DNA from: Diadema setosum
Lineage: Eukaryota; Echinodermata; Echinoidea; Diadematoida; Diadematidae
Reading direction: 5' to 3'
DNA length: 64,000 bases
NCBI RefSeq assembly: GCF_964275005.1
Contig: NC_092701.1
Coordinates: 12,956,670-13,020,669 of the forward strand
The notes beneath the pieces are model-generated. The model worked only from the letters and a program-made list of their open reading frames with translations, was not told the origin of the DNA and did not search any database. Of the stretch, positions 10,601 to 23,060 are shown one piece after another; within the stretch, counting starts at the first letter, position 1; every line of letters begins with the position of its first letter. Position numbers and translations under genes: made by a program.

Positions 10601-13600
10601 CACATAGGCGTCACCAAGGGGGGGGGGGGGGGGGGTGCGTTGGGTGCGGACGCACTCCCCTTCAGACCAAAAAAAAAAAAAAAAAAAATCACCTCTTCAG
10701 TCTGCGAGCAACCTAAACGCCGGACGCTAAATAATATTTTTATAAAACTTTTTTTTTTTATTTTCCAACAGGGACAACAAAATCGTAGGCAAAAACAATT
10801 CTCATCCTGGGCTCTGTCAACACTGATTTTATACATATCTACGAGTATTCTACAGTGTTTACTATTTATCGACCGTACTGTACATCCGTACGGTACGGAG
10901 CACGTACACGTTTGCATGTACGTGTGCTATACTTACAAGTATGTAGGGTCTATGTACTGCACGTTACTTCTGACCAATCCATATTGATAATGCGAGCCCA
11001 AGTGCGAGCCTTAGCCTCATTAAAAACAAAGAAAAAAATGTAGGGGCATGTATATCATTTTGCCCACCCCCCCCCCCATAATTCCCGAGACGAGAAGATT
11101 TGTTGCTTTTTTTGCCAGAAAAAAAAAAAATGTTTACCCCCATAAAAACATTGGAAGGGCAAGCATATTATTTGCCCCCCCCCCCGCCATAATTAATAAT
11201 TAGTGAGTTGAGAAGATTTTTTTTTTTTTGCTTTTTGACAGAAAAAAAGTTGCCTCCATTTCTTCCCCACCCCATATAATTGTAATTCCCGAGATGAAAA
11301 TGTTTTCTTGCTTTTTTGTTAGAAATCTGTCCAATTATTTCACCAAAAGTGTGCACCAGATAGCAGGTTGCTGAATTTCAGTTCTAAAAAAGCAAAGTCT
11401 CTATCGTGTGGGAGGGGGATACTTCTTCCCACACTTTCCCCCGTTCGGTCTTTTTTTTTTTTTTCCATGGAATTGATACACCTATAGATTGACAGATTTA
11501 CAAATGTTTAATCGAAAGTATGCACCAAATCTGTCACTTTACTTGATAAAAAAAATGCAAAAGTTCAGTCGTGGGGGAGGAAATATTGTCTTCTTTCAAT
11601 AACCCTTTCCCAAGATTTCGAATATGGGAGAGGTATCTAATACCACCCTCCCATTGTCTTGTCCCTTCTGTAGACTTAGTACACCATGGGGATTGACAAT
11701 TTCCGGATTTTCCACAAAAAGTGTGCTTCAGATCGCTTTGTTTCAATTCTAAAAACTCAAAAGCTCCGTCGAGCGGGAGGGGGTATCCCCCTCCCAAATC
11801 CTCCCCCTAGCGCCTTACTATACTTTGTACTTATACAGAGATGATGCACACTCGGAATAAGAGCCATTAACATTTCAACGGGAAAAAAAAAAATATTTGT
11901 TTAAATTATCATTTTTGGGAGGGGGCTGCAACAAATTCAAGTACAGTTGTATTTGACCAAAAGTTTGCACCAGATCGCTGAATTTCATCTTCGTTTGGGA
12001 GGAGAAATGTGAAATGACCCTCATGTACACCCTCGTGTGCATGCTTTTTTTCTGTTTGATTGCTTAACAAACAGCGTTCATAATATTCAGTGTAAGAATT
12101 AAGTTTATTTAAATTACACCATTTTATAGGCAAATTGTTTAATAATGATTTGCATCAAAATGTACTGCTACCTTAGTGGGACTGTTTCAAGTCGATTAAA
12201 CACGCAAAAATCTGCATCAAATCGCACCATTTACAACATCAAAATTCAAAAAGTTCTCACCATACCATGGGAGGGGGACAACCCGCTCCCATACCCTCCC
12301 CCTCGCTAGCTCCGCTTGCTCGGGCTCGGTCGCGTTCATGACATCAGTGTAAGAATTAATACGAGAAGTTTATTTAAATCATATCATTTTATAGGCAAAC
12401 TGTTCACTAACAATTTACATCAAAATGTACTGCTACCTTAAACAAGTGGGACTGTTTCAAGTCGATAAAACACGCAAAAACCTGCATCAAATTGCACCAT
12501 TTACAACATCAAAATGCAAAAAGTTCTCACCGTGGGAGGGGAAACTACACCCTCCCCCCCCCCCCCCATCCTCCCCCTCGCTCACTCCGCTCGCTCTTGT
12601 TTCGTCGCTTTTATGATATTCAGTGTAAATATTAAAACAGAAAACTTATTTTGATGGTACTATTTTATAGGCAAATTGTTCAACCATAATCTACATCAAA
12701 ATATACTGCTACTTTAAACAAGTGGGACTGTTTCCAGTCGATAAAACAAGCAAAAACATGCATCAAATTGCACCATTTACAACATCAATATGCAAAAACT
12801 TCTCACCGTGGGAGGGGGACACCCCCTCCTACACCCTCCCCCTTGCTCAATCCGCTCGCTCTTGTTTGGTCGCGGTCATGATATTCAGTGTAAATATTAA
12901 AACAGGAAGTTTATTTAGATGACACTACTCTATAGGCAAATTGTTCATCAACAATTTATATCAAAATGTACTGCTATACCTTAAACAAGTAGGACTGTTT
13001 CAATTCGGTAAAACACGCAAAAACCTGCATAAAATTGCACCAATTACAACATCAAAATGCAAAAAGTTTTCACCGTGGGAGGGGGAAACCCCCTCCCTCA
13101 CTCTCCCCCACCCCCCCCCCCGCTCACTCCGCTCGCTCTTGTTTCGTCGCTTTTATGATATTCAGTGTAAATATTAAAACAGAAAGCTTATTTTGATGGT
13201 ACTATTTTATAGGCATATTGTTCAACCATAATCTACATCAAAATATACTGCTACTTTAAACAAGTGGGACTGTTTCAATTCGATGAAACACGCAAAAACC
13301 TGCATCAAATTGCACCATTTACAACATCAAAATGCAAAAAGATTTCACCGTGGGAGGGGGAAACCCCCTCCCACACTCTCCCCCACTCCCCCCCCCCCCC
13401 TCACTCCGCTCGCTCTTGTTTCGTCGCTTTTATGATATTCAGTGTAAATATTAAAACAGAAAACTTATTTTGATGGTACTATTTTATAGGCAAATTGTTC
13501 AACCACTATCTACATCAAAATATATTGCTACTTTAAACAAGTCGGACTGTTTCAAGTCGATAAAACAAGCAAAAACATGCATCAAATTGCACCATTTACA

Positions 13601-13704
13601 ACATCAATATGCAAAAACTTCTCACCGTGGGAGGGGGACACCCCCTCCCACACCCTCCCCCTTGCTCACTCCCATCGCTCCCTCAGCTCGCTCTTGTTTG
13701 GGCG
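10601..13704. mobile_element. hAT-like element with tandem-repeat core, right end lost
   Basis: The left edge CACATAGGCGTCACCAAGG followed by a long G run mirrors the left end of the intact 3.08-kb element at 43125. The interior shares the same blocks in the same order: several diverged copies of a motif like GTGTGCACCAGATCGCTGAA with CGCAAAAGCTCC and GCGGGAGGGGG, then the satellite array. No right TIR is seen; the array runs straight into LINE sequence. There is no transposase reading frame, so it is non-autonomous. Confidence 0.7.
12120..13704. repeat. Satellite array, about six units of ~270 bp
   Basis: Units recur near 12160, 12427, 12703, 12970, 13248 and 13525, recognised by TACTGCTACCTTAAACAAGT, GTGGGACTGTTTCAAGTCGA and ATTGCACCATTTACAACATC. 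Each unit has a GC-rich palindrome (GTGGGAGGGGG ... CCCCCTCCCAC) followed by CTCACTCCGCTCGCTC and GATATTCAGTGTAA. The open frames in this stretch are shadows of the repeat. Confidence 0.9.
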
Positions 13705-15228
13705 CGTTATCACTTGGTATTTCTCTTTTTTCCCCACCAACTTCATACCATGAAATAGTTAGCACTGTTAAAGGTCTCAAATCCAGCATGTCTTCGGGTT
13801 ACGATGGTTTAATTATCTCCTTAAACAGATTATTCATTTTATCGCACCCCCATTAGTACACATATTCAACATATCTCTCAGTTCTCGCCGCTGCCCAAAC
13901 TCACTGAAAATCGCAAAAGTGATTCCCATCCATAAAAAAAAAAAACACAACTAAAAAATTACCGCCCAATATTCTTTCTCCCCAGCATATCAAAAATTTT
14001 AGAGAAATTGTTTATAAAAGACTATTTTCTTTTTTAAATGAAATGAAATTCTTATTCCGAATCAATCCGGATTTAGAGAAAATCATTCTACAGACTACGC
14101 CATTATTCAACTTTGTGACAAAATAATTGAAGCTTTTATTAATAAGGAACATATTGTTGGAATTTTCATGGACCTGAATAAGGCATTTGATACTATTGAT
14201 CACAAAATTCTTTATTCGAAAATTAGAACATTATGGAGTTCGAGGAATACCCTTGCTATGGTTCACCGATTATTTATCTAACCGTGAGTAATATGTTGAT
14301 TTTGATTCATGTTCCTCCAGGAGATTAAAAATCAATTCTGGAGCACCTCAACGGTCTATCTTAGGCCCTCTTTTATTTCTTATCTATGTTAATGATATAA
14401 TCAATGCTTCACCAATTTTAACTTACATTTTGTTTGCAGATGATACAAATGTATTTTATTCACATAAAGATCCACAGATACTTATCCGCACACTGTAATT
14501 TTGAATGATGTAAAGTTTCTTCTTGGTTGAAATGCAATGAATTATCTTTAGATATTGATAAAACCAATTTTATATATTTCAAAAATGTTCATTCTTCTGA
14601 TATTGAATGTAATTTATATATTGATGGGTTACCCCTTGTAGAAAACAAAAATTTACCAAATTTCTTGGTGTAATTATTGATGCTAATCTTACCTGGAATG
14701 AACATGTAAGCAATATAAGTAGTATTATATCGAGAAACATAGGTATATTGTTCAAACTGAAAGATCTTTTGATAGAAAAGTCTCTTTTTATTCTATATAA
14801 TGCACTGATTTTACCATACATCACATACTGCAATAATGTATGATATAGGCATATTCTAACAAGACGAAAATCCAATCAGTTCACCTTCTCCAAAAAAGAG
14901 CACTCAGCGTTTGCATCAACTTGCATTATCTTGCAAACTCTGAACCATTATCCTCTAAACTGAAAACCCTGAAAATAAACGATATCCATACTTTACAATG
15001 CGCAATATTCATGTACAAATACACATCCAACACCCTCCCTTCCTCGTTCTACAACCTATTCACTCTGAACTCTAGCGTCCACGCTTACCCAACTCGACAT
15101 TCCAAAGATTATCACCTTCACAATCCCAAGCTAATGATATCTCACAAGTCAGTTAGACACCATGGACCAGACGTTTGGAATAATCTCCCTGAGCAAATTA
15201 AGGCAACCACTACATTATATTCTTTTAA
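13705..15228 (+). pseudogene. Decayed non-LTR retrotransposon (LINE) reverse transcriptase, 5' part
   Basis: Several frames together give reverse transcriptase landmarks in order: a SSGYDG region near 13790, KVIPIHK near 13914 and NYRPI after it, DLNKAFDTIDHKIL from about 14171, a LGPLLFLIYVNDI block from about 14361 and FADDT from about 14432. A C-terminal segment is open at 14921-15256. Frames shift repeatedly and stops are present, so it is a dead copy. The 5' end is truncated at the satellite array. The motif spelling fits the Jockey/CR1 group; clade assignment is tentative. Confidence 0.88.
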
Positions 15229-16005
15229 AGGGTGTATACAGTTCTGGTCGAGGTGAGGATTTAGCTCTTAAAGGGATTGTATAGTTGTGGTTGAGACCTA
15301 ATTTCAGGTTTCTAACATTTTTTTTGGTGAGATAATGAGAAACCTTGTATGAAATATGGAAGAGCATGTAATTCTATGAGGAATTCAACATTTATTTAAT
15401 GAAAATTGGTTTTGAAATGGCTGAGATATCCAAAAAAGAGCAATTCTAGTGAAGTGTGGGTCCCACAATTTATTTCTATCGCTTTGTTTTTCTTTGTTTA
15501 TGGATGTTTCAGTCATTCCAAACCCGATTTTCATGAAATAAACGTTGCATTCCTCTTAAAAGGGTATGCTCTGTACTATATCATAAGTGTTTTCTTGGTA
15601 TCTTGCAAAAAGTTAAAAGCCCAATTTTCATCTCCACCAAGACTGTACTATCCCTTTAACGTTTTGCGAGATATTCAGAAATCACTCTATGAGATGTCAA
15701 AGAGCATGCAATTCTACGGCATATCAAAAGTTTATTTGATGAAAATTTGTTTTGAAATGGCTGAGATATCCCAAAACAAGGTGAAACAAAGAGATCCTAC
15801 TAAAAGGCGTGGCCTGTCACCTTTTATTATTATCACTTTTTTTTGATATCTGTGCCATTTGAAAGCCAATTTTTATCAAATAAACGTTGAATCCATCTTA
15901 AATTTATATGCTCTTTCATATTTCATAAGAGGTTCCTCATTGTCTCACTTAGGAATGTTCAAAACATGAATCCCCACCTCAACCAGTACTGTACAGCCCC
16001 TTTAA
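15225..16005. mobile_element. Outer TTAA-flanked MITE (family A), interrupted by an inner copy
   Basis: Ends are TTAAAGGGTGTATACAG on the left and CTGTACAGCCCCTTTAA on the right, with TTAA on both sides. The left 43 bases and the right ~345 bases form one element; the middle is a second member of the same family. A TTAA target duplication suggests mobilisation by a piggyBac-type transposase, but no transposase is present. Confidence 0.85.
15268..15659. mobile_element. Inner TTAA-flanked MITE (family A), nested
   Basis: Runs from TTAAAGGGATTGTATAG to CTGTACTATCCCTTTAA. It sits in the outer element where other copies have a single TTAA (GATTTAGCT...TTAA...CGAGATATTCAG). Internal palindromic halves share GAGATAATGAGAAACCT and AAAGAGCATG-type motifs with other copies. 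Confidence 0.85.
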
Positions 16006-16325
16006 GGCACTTATGAAAAAAAATATCTTTTATCGAAATATAATAATATATGAGTGACATGAAATTTTGGAGTTTTTATGTTAACTCAAAAACAGTTTAT
16101 ATTGGTATATTTAGGAGTTTAGTAATTTCCTGCATATTAATTGATACTGTAAACAGAAATATGTAACAGATATACATGTGACAAAAAAAAATACACTTGA
16201 AACAAACCCAATCATGTATTATATACTTAAACGTTAAATTTCATGGCTTGCACAGCACAGCACAGCACAGCACTCACCTCAGCACAGTATCATATTAAGA
16301 ATGTTTATTGTAAATAAATAAACGA
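16002..16325 (+). pseudogene. LINE 3' remnant beyond the nested insertion
   Basis: Directly after the MITE the LINE reading frame resumes and reaches a stop at about 16050. An AT-rich 3' UTR and TAAATAAATAAACG near 16310 follow, carrying the AATAAA signal. Reading across the insertion with a single TTAA keeps the frame, which is the evidence that both halves are one copy. Confidence 0.75.
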
Positions 16326-16705
16326 TAACTACTTTGAATTTTCCCTCTATTTTTGACCTCACAAATTACTACGATATTTTGGATTTGATTATTGATTTTA
16401 TGTTGTAGACACGTCCGTCATGCAGAATTTGAGTCTCGAATTTTACCCCGAGGCCTCGATCCAAGTCAAGCTGCTGCTTCTGATCGCGGTCTCCTGCTTT
16501 CCTGTTATTATGATAGCTATAAATGCTCAATTTCAAAATCAATTTATTTAAATCCCCCTCTTTTATCTTTTTTCCTGAAATTCGTATATTGTAACGACAT
16601 GACATAATCTGAATGAATAATCAATAATTATTTACATAACTTGTAGCTACGTCACCTGATAAATAAATAAATAAATGAATAGATTAATAAATTAATGAAT
16701 TAATA

Positions 16706-16775
<70 letters not shown>

Positions 16776-17007
16776 ATTCTTTTGTTATGTGTGATTTGGA
16801 AAAAGGCAGAAATAAAAACCAAACCTAACCAACCATAATGGCAGGACCCTCTGGCAGAGCAGTGGCAACACTGAAGAGGTTACCCTGGGTAAAATTGTTA
16901 TCATTCTTAACTCTTGTATAGCAACATCACATGATAAATAAATTAATTAATTAATTAATTAATTAATTAAAATATCATTATATATATATGATATATTGGC
17001 AGCAAAA
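16326..17007. repeat. Microsatellite-rich spacer
   Basis: Contains (AAAT)n near 16660, (TA)n 16709-16749 followed by (TG)n to about 16775, and (AATT)n at 16940-16969. An open frame at 16392-16607 has no recognisable domain. Confidence 0.75.
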
Positions 17008-18037
17008 CTTGCACAGAGACGTGGCTGCGATGTTGGGTAGCATCCCTTTAATTAAGCTTTCGGGCAAATGGCCCTTCTTCAGAACCTACAATGACAATAA
17101 CAACATCTAAGCAAAATCAACTTCGGTGTAAAATCATACTAAATTTAACCAACCTTCAATATCATACATTCAAAAATGTACTAAATATAACAATAAATGC
17201 AAAACATACTACATTTACAACACTTTTTTAACACAAAACCAAATAACAAACAAACATAGTATTACTAAATACAATCACAGAACAGAACTTACTGTGTTAC
17301 TGCTGGGTGCGGTCTTATGATGTTGTCTTTCTAAAAATATTGTTGCTGGGTGTATGTTACATGTGTGTGTGTGTATGGGGGTTGTGTGCTGAGGCTCGTT
17401 CCAATTTAATCGATTATAAGCTACAAATACTAATTTTGTAACCATCTGACAGCATTAAAAAAAAAAAACTTCCAAAATACAAACAATTTCTACATATTAA
17501 TACACTTCTTATTATACATACACACACATCCGCGTATACACATAAATCTATTGACCCACATACCTTCCTACATACACCCGACAATTCAGCCTTCCCAATA
17601 ATACATAATATACAATTAATACATTACATATTATATATCTACATACATTTACTTAAACCACTACTTCAAATTCCCAGTTCCTATCTAACTAAAATATATT
17701 CTAACCATCTCCAACAATAAATCATTTATTCTATACTGACATTTTATTTTAAGTTATCTATAATACACACAAATACAACATCTACTCAATACTTCACAAT
17801 AATTCAAATAATTAACTGCAACACATAATATATTTATATACATACATACTTACATCTACTTGTACAATTACTCATCAATTTCTGACAAATGGTTGTGGTG
17901 AACGAGGTGATGTGAAGAGGTGGTATTATGATTCCATATTGACTCCTTTTGAGTGTAGATTGTAGATTCTGAAGAAGAGCCATTTGCCCGAAAGCTTATA
18001 ATTAAAGGGGTGCTACCCAACATCGTCTCTGTGCAAG
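17008..18037. mobile_element. 1.03-kb element with ~75-bp inverted ends
   Basis: The left end (CTTGCACAGAGACG..., GATGTTGGGTAGCATCCC, AAGCTTTCGGGCAAATGG) is repeated inverted at the right end (17967-18037). Between them is AT-rich, C/A-biased sequence without coding potential. The paired-end motif TCTGAAGAAG ... GCCCGAAAGC resembles sequences that flank Penelope-like and similar retroelements, but no reverse transcriptase is present. Confidence 0.75.
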
Positions 18038-18138
18038 GTCCTTGTACCGCCCCGCCATGTTCTGGTCAAGTCCATTGTTGTCACTTTATATGCAGGGCTT
18101 TCTAGTGAACTGCAGACGGCAAAAGGGAAAGGCAGTTT

Positions 18139-18960
18139 CAGTGGCGTATCTAGGGAAAACGGCGCCCGGGGCAAGCGCGAAAATTGCGCCCCTAATTTCT
18201 GAAAAAGTGTTCAACCCCAACCCCATCCCGGTAGGGACTTTAAAAAAAGTCCACATTATATGCTTTTTCAAGCACTTAAAAGGGGTCTTTTGAGGGTGAT
18301 TTAAATGTAATAAATTAATAAAACTGCCTTATAGATAACGATTTATACCAAAAAACTGAGGACTTTAAAGAAATACTCTAAATTAGTACGAGCGAGTGAG
18401 CCGAAATTTGTATATTTCCGCGTCATCATTACGTTTTGTTCTTATCTTGTTTGATTTTTTTTTTTGCCCCCCCCCCCCGAATGTTCGAAACCGTTGGCGC
18501 ACTCTTTTGATCCAATCGGCGATTGCTTCAGAACGAAAGAAATTACAGCCGCTGCTCCGTGTAACATTTTGCCTGCTAAATATGAAATGACATGTGTGAA
18601 TACAATAGACATTGTCATTTTGTCCGCGTCATCATCACGTTTTGTTCTTATCTTCTTTTTTTATATATAAATTTTGGTGAGCGAGCACAGCGAGCGAGCC
18701 GAAAATTTTTGTATTTCACCTTATCAAAACATGGAATTATTGTGTGAACACAATAAACATTGTCATTTTGTCCGCGTCATCATCATGTTTTGTTTTTATC
18801 TCGTTTGATTTGGTTTTCTGCCCCCCCCCTTCTTCTTCGTTTTTTTTTTTTTCTTTTCTTTTTTTCCCCTTTTTTCGTTTTTGGCGCCACCAAGGAGTGG
18901 CGCCCGAGGCACATGCCCCCCTTGCCACCAACCCCCCCCCCCCTCCCCCACTGGGCAGTT
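18139..18960. mobile_element. Probable hAT-like repeat, limits uncertain
   Basis: Starts with CAGTGGCGTATCTAGGG and CGGCGCCCGGGGCAAGCGCG, a terminus type common in hAT MITEs. Sub-repeats (TTGTCATTTTGTCCGCGTCA, CGTTTTGTTCTTATCT) recur three times near 18420, 18612 and 18757. The sequence ends in GGCGCCACCAAGGAGTGGCG and a C run near 18930. No right TIR or target duplication could be fixed. Confidence 0.45.
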
Positions 18961-19348
18961 TACGGCTATACCCGGCTCTCCCCCACCCTTCCATTTACCT
19001 AACTCTGCGTGATCATGCATCGTCCTACCCACCAAATAATGTTCTTCACGACGCCGGTTCCACCAAAAAAGCTGTAGTGCATGTACCAGTTGCCTTTGTC
19101 ACTCGAACTATCAGTATTAGTCCAGTATATTAGTGTTCAGAGGATTGGTTATCGCAACGTTCAGCTCGAGCATTTACGCTTCCTGTGTCAAGCGTACAAA
19201 CGACTCGTCTTAATGTTGAAATTACGATGTGCCACTTGGAAACTGTCTTTTTCACATTTCGGAAATTCAAACACATTGCTCCAACACTTTTGAGCCTTGT
19301 TGCGTCTTTTGAATCTGCAGCGGAATTGGTCTAACAGACGGACATTAA

Positions 19349-19415
19349 TTCAATTCAATTCAATTCAATTCAATTCAATTCAATTCAATTCTATTCTATT
19401 CTATTCTATTCTATT
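19349..19415. repeat. Pentanucleotide microsatellite (CAATT)n/(CTATT)n
   Basis: Eight or more CAATT units pass directly into about five CTATT units, so one array changed its unit by a single base and then expanded. Confidence 0.9.
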
Positions 19416-21046
19416 CATTCGGTACAAAAAAAAAAAAATAAGATGTACATTATGTACACAAAAAACCCTCAAAAAATAATGTGTATACATGAAAAACAAT
19501 AGCTTGCTAGTGGGCCCAAAACAAGATTTATACAAGGGAAATGGCTGATAGTAATTAATTCGTATTATGAAAAAAGGGAAAACTAAAAGAGCAGCCCTTC
19601 ACTATACACACACCATGCTCTTATCACGCACAATGCACACGCGCAAATACACATCACATTCAGAAGCAATGCAAGGATCAGAGAAGTGGAAAGAAGAAGA
19701 TAACAAAGAATCTATACTCAGTAATGGTTACTTTTCGCCGACTCTTCCCATTCATCTAAAAAGCTAAAAGACTTGTGAGAGCGTGTCAGGGTGATGCGCA
19801 GCAGTTTGTAAAGTATAGAGAAGGTTATACAGGAGAATATTTTTTTTTGCTCTTTTCTTGATTGTTTCCTGCTCTCTTAAAGCGAAAGCACTTCACTGAG
19901 AGTATACCACTTATCTCTATATTTCCTATACAATTATTGTAGATCATTGGAGTAGACGTTGAGTGGAATCTATATTATATAAAAAAGACCAAGAGAGGGC
20001 GTTCTTTTAAATTCAGGATTCTCCCCCCCCCCCCCCCCCCGACCAAAAAAACCCCCAAAAACTTACGGATAGGTTTTCCCCCTCTTATTGCAATGCTGTA
20101 AAATTCGTCCTTTGACCTTTGAACCTCTGACCTAAAATTGCAAATCAAGAAATCTCTAAATGTTTTTTAATCTTGGTGTTTCCTTATAATGTCATCTTGA
20201 AATTTGATTGTCCTTGACGTTTACCTCAGACACACTGTGCTGAACATCAATTTCTTAATCTCAGTGTGTCAAAGTATTATTGTTTTATTTTTAAAGTGAA
20301 ACGTTACCTCTTTGTGTCCGGCAAATTCAATCAATTTGAACACTTCACATATCTACAGTCAACAGACATGTTACAAATCTTTGCCGAATTGCAAGGTTTT
20401 CAAGTGGAATAAACAAGAATTATCAAAGGTAGGCCTACTGTTTACCATTGGGAGCAGTGATTTTAAAAAATGTTCGAGTTATCACATTTGATGCATATAT
20501 ATTGCAGGTCAGTTGTATCAGAAAACTTCCTACCATATAAAAAATTCGCAATACACCCTAAAATACATGGAGCTATCACTATTTTTCTCAACAAAACATA
20601 ACTGTACATGCTTTTCTTTCTAGAAATAAGTTTATTATAACTGTTGTTCACATTTTGTGTATCTAACTATACTTAATGTTGATTATATATGGTTAACATT
20701 TTTACATGGGTTGTTTCCCTCCCTAACTCAACAGTTTAGAACTATTTTGAAGCACTGAAGTTGGGTTTTTGTTTCACCTGCAGTGGTAAATAATGCCTTT
20801 AATGTATTTATTACCTCAACGTCAGGTGAAACATGAAAATAAATGTGCTGGAACTATCCACTAAGTCTGAATGTAAGACTGGCGCAATTTCAGTACTACA
20901 CGAACACCCCTCCCCCCCCCCCCAAAAAAAAAAAAAAAACAAACAAACAAAACAAAACAAAACCCAACAACAACAACTAACAAACAAACAAATAAACACA
21001 CACTTTTCTTTATTAATTCTTACATAATATCAATATATACATAATA

Positions 21047-21049
<3 letters not shown>

Positions 21050-21117
<68 letters not shown>

Positions 21118-21126
21118 CATATATAT

Positions 21127-21165
<39 letters not shown>
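21050..21165. repeat. (CT)n-(AT)n dinucleotide array
   Basis: About 26 bases of CT followed by about 90 bases of AT, interrupted by two short AACATATATA stretches that form a near palindrome. Self-complementary and likely prone to length change. Confidence 0.92.
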
Positions 21166-22494
21166 TTATTGTGGGGGATTCTGGGCTTTCTCCACATTTG
21201 TGGGTAGCAACGATCTGAATAGAACTAGAGTTTGCCATTTATGAGAGCAGTAGTCATGAGGGCCTTTCCTTCTTTCTCTCTCTCTCTCTCTCACACACAT
21301 GCACACACACATACATTTATCAGCATATAAGTGTGATCTTAGTATCAGACAAGGTACATAGGAAGCTGTAATACAATGCAGAATATGCGATTGATTGGCA
21401 TATTAGCTTTAATCAAACAAACTTTCACATAAATTGTCATTCCTGTATTATTGTATTTGACCGACTTCTCAAATTCACATACATGTATATCTATCTAGAG
21501 TGATAAATTTGCCTATCTACCGTTATGTTTCTTCCTTGTAATCAACTCCTACAAAACTAAGTTCGAACACTAGTAACAGAAACTGGAAAGTATTTGGTGA
21601 ATACACGCACGGTACCACTCTGGACAAATACTGCTGGAATAAATCACAACTGGCCACCACAACTTGCTAGTCTAAGTCTGAGCTTAGATTTGAGTGCAGA
21701 CCATCAAGCAGTGAGCAATGAAAACATCATCAACACAGACGTGGTAGGCAATATTTTCACACGCTGTCAACAAAACCAGCAGCGTCTTCTATGAATTTGG
21801 TTGCGAGTGCTAAGTATCACATATACAAATCTGACTTGCGCTTTCATGAAAGTATTCCACCAAATATTAGCAAAATTTCACTCAACTCTGCAGTGATCTT
21901 ACACAGAACATATGATCCACATCGGTTAGCAAGGTTTTAACAAACCTCACTGCCTGTAACCCACTGTTTAGTTGAAACACGGTAGCACTTTCAAAAGCAC
22001 CTATTTTTTCTGCCCCCCCCCCCCCTTCCCATTTCATGCATCTATGCATAGAATTAATGTCCATGACATGGCATCCCTGTATAGCTATCAGTGAATAAAG
22101 AAAACACCTGCACATTCACAAAAGCCTTGTCATGAGACCGGCTGTAACATCCAGACCTTCCTCCCTGAGCTCTCAATACCACCACAGTGCATCGATATGC
22201 CGCTGCAGCCTTGGTGGAGAGATAAAGATGCGGTCTGCCTATTCTGGCCCATAGTTACACCCACTGCTGTCCCACTTCCTGTCTCGGAGGTTAAGAATAC
22301 AGCATGCACTTGGGGCAACCCACAGAATTCGCGGCCTTCACCGACGATTGCAGCTTATCATCTTCTCTACATACCTACATCCTTTCATTCAGACCACCTG
22401 TAATCCCTCTCACCTCGTTTTTTTTTTTTTTTCTTTCACATCACACTATCCCCAAATTAACATGCAAATAAGAATGGTGGGAATGAACAAATTC

Positions 22495-23060
22495 TTAAAG
22501 GAAAAGTCCACCTTCATATACATAAGGATTGAGAGAATGCAGCAAAATTAGCACAACGCATCAGTGAAAGTTTGAGGAAAATCAGACAAACCGTTCAAAA
22601 GTTATGAATTTTTTAAGTATCTGTGCAGTCACTGCTGGATGAGAAGACTACTACAGTGTATATGTCACGTGCGTACAAGGATATAAGGAAAATAGAAAGA
22701 GAATTTCACAAAACTTTACTGTGTGAATAAAGTGCACATTTCTTCGACTTGTAACTGACGTATGTTAAGGGTAATATTATTCCCCCTGCCTTCTGAAAGG
22801 GAGAAGTCGAGTGTTCTTTTGTTATGCGAGAGAAATGGAAATATGATGAATTTTCTTTATTCTTTCTTTATATCGCTGTACACATGTGGCATCTTAAACT
22901 ATAGTAGTCTTTTCATTCAGCTGTGACTGAGCAGAAACTTCAAAATTTCATAACTTTTGAACGGATAGTCCAATTTTCCTAAAACTTTCACTGATGTGTT
23001 GTACTAATATTGCTGGATTCACTCAACCCACATGTCTATGAAGGTGAAATTATCCTTTAA
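22495..23060. mobile_element. TTAA-flanked MITE with long inverted ends (family C)
   Basis: 566 bp from TTAAAGGAAAAGTCCACC to ATTATCCTTTAA. Arms share GCATCAGTGAAAGTTTGAGG and its inverse, CAAAAGTTATGAATTTT, and GAGAAGACTACTACAGTGTA (inverse ACTATAGTAGTCTTTTC). No coding region. The copy at 58935-59500 is the same family and the same length. Confidence 0.85.

Larger units (their letters stand above)
18961..22494. other. Intergenic tract, simple repeats, no gene recognised
   Basis: Holds (CAATT)n then (CTATT)n at 19349-19415, C runs at 20023-20040, 20911-20923 and 22016-22025, and the (CT)n-(AT)n block at 21050-21165. Open frames are short and mostly lie in these runs. The remaining sequence shows no domain I recognise. 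Confidence 0.5.

Noticed and set aside
12425..13856. Series of open frames with similar proteins
   Set aside because: They are repeated readings of satellite units and follow the repeat period; no family resemblance and Pro-rich runs come from C homopolymers.
17968..17995. Functional hammerhead ribozyme
   Set aside because: Only part of the core is present: one extra base before stem II and no stem III or cleavage triplet found.
18737..19133. Overlapping open frames rich in Pro or Phe
   Set aside because: Homopolymer C and T runs at the end of a repeat; no conserved content.
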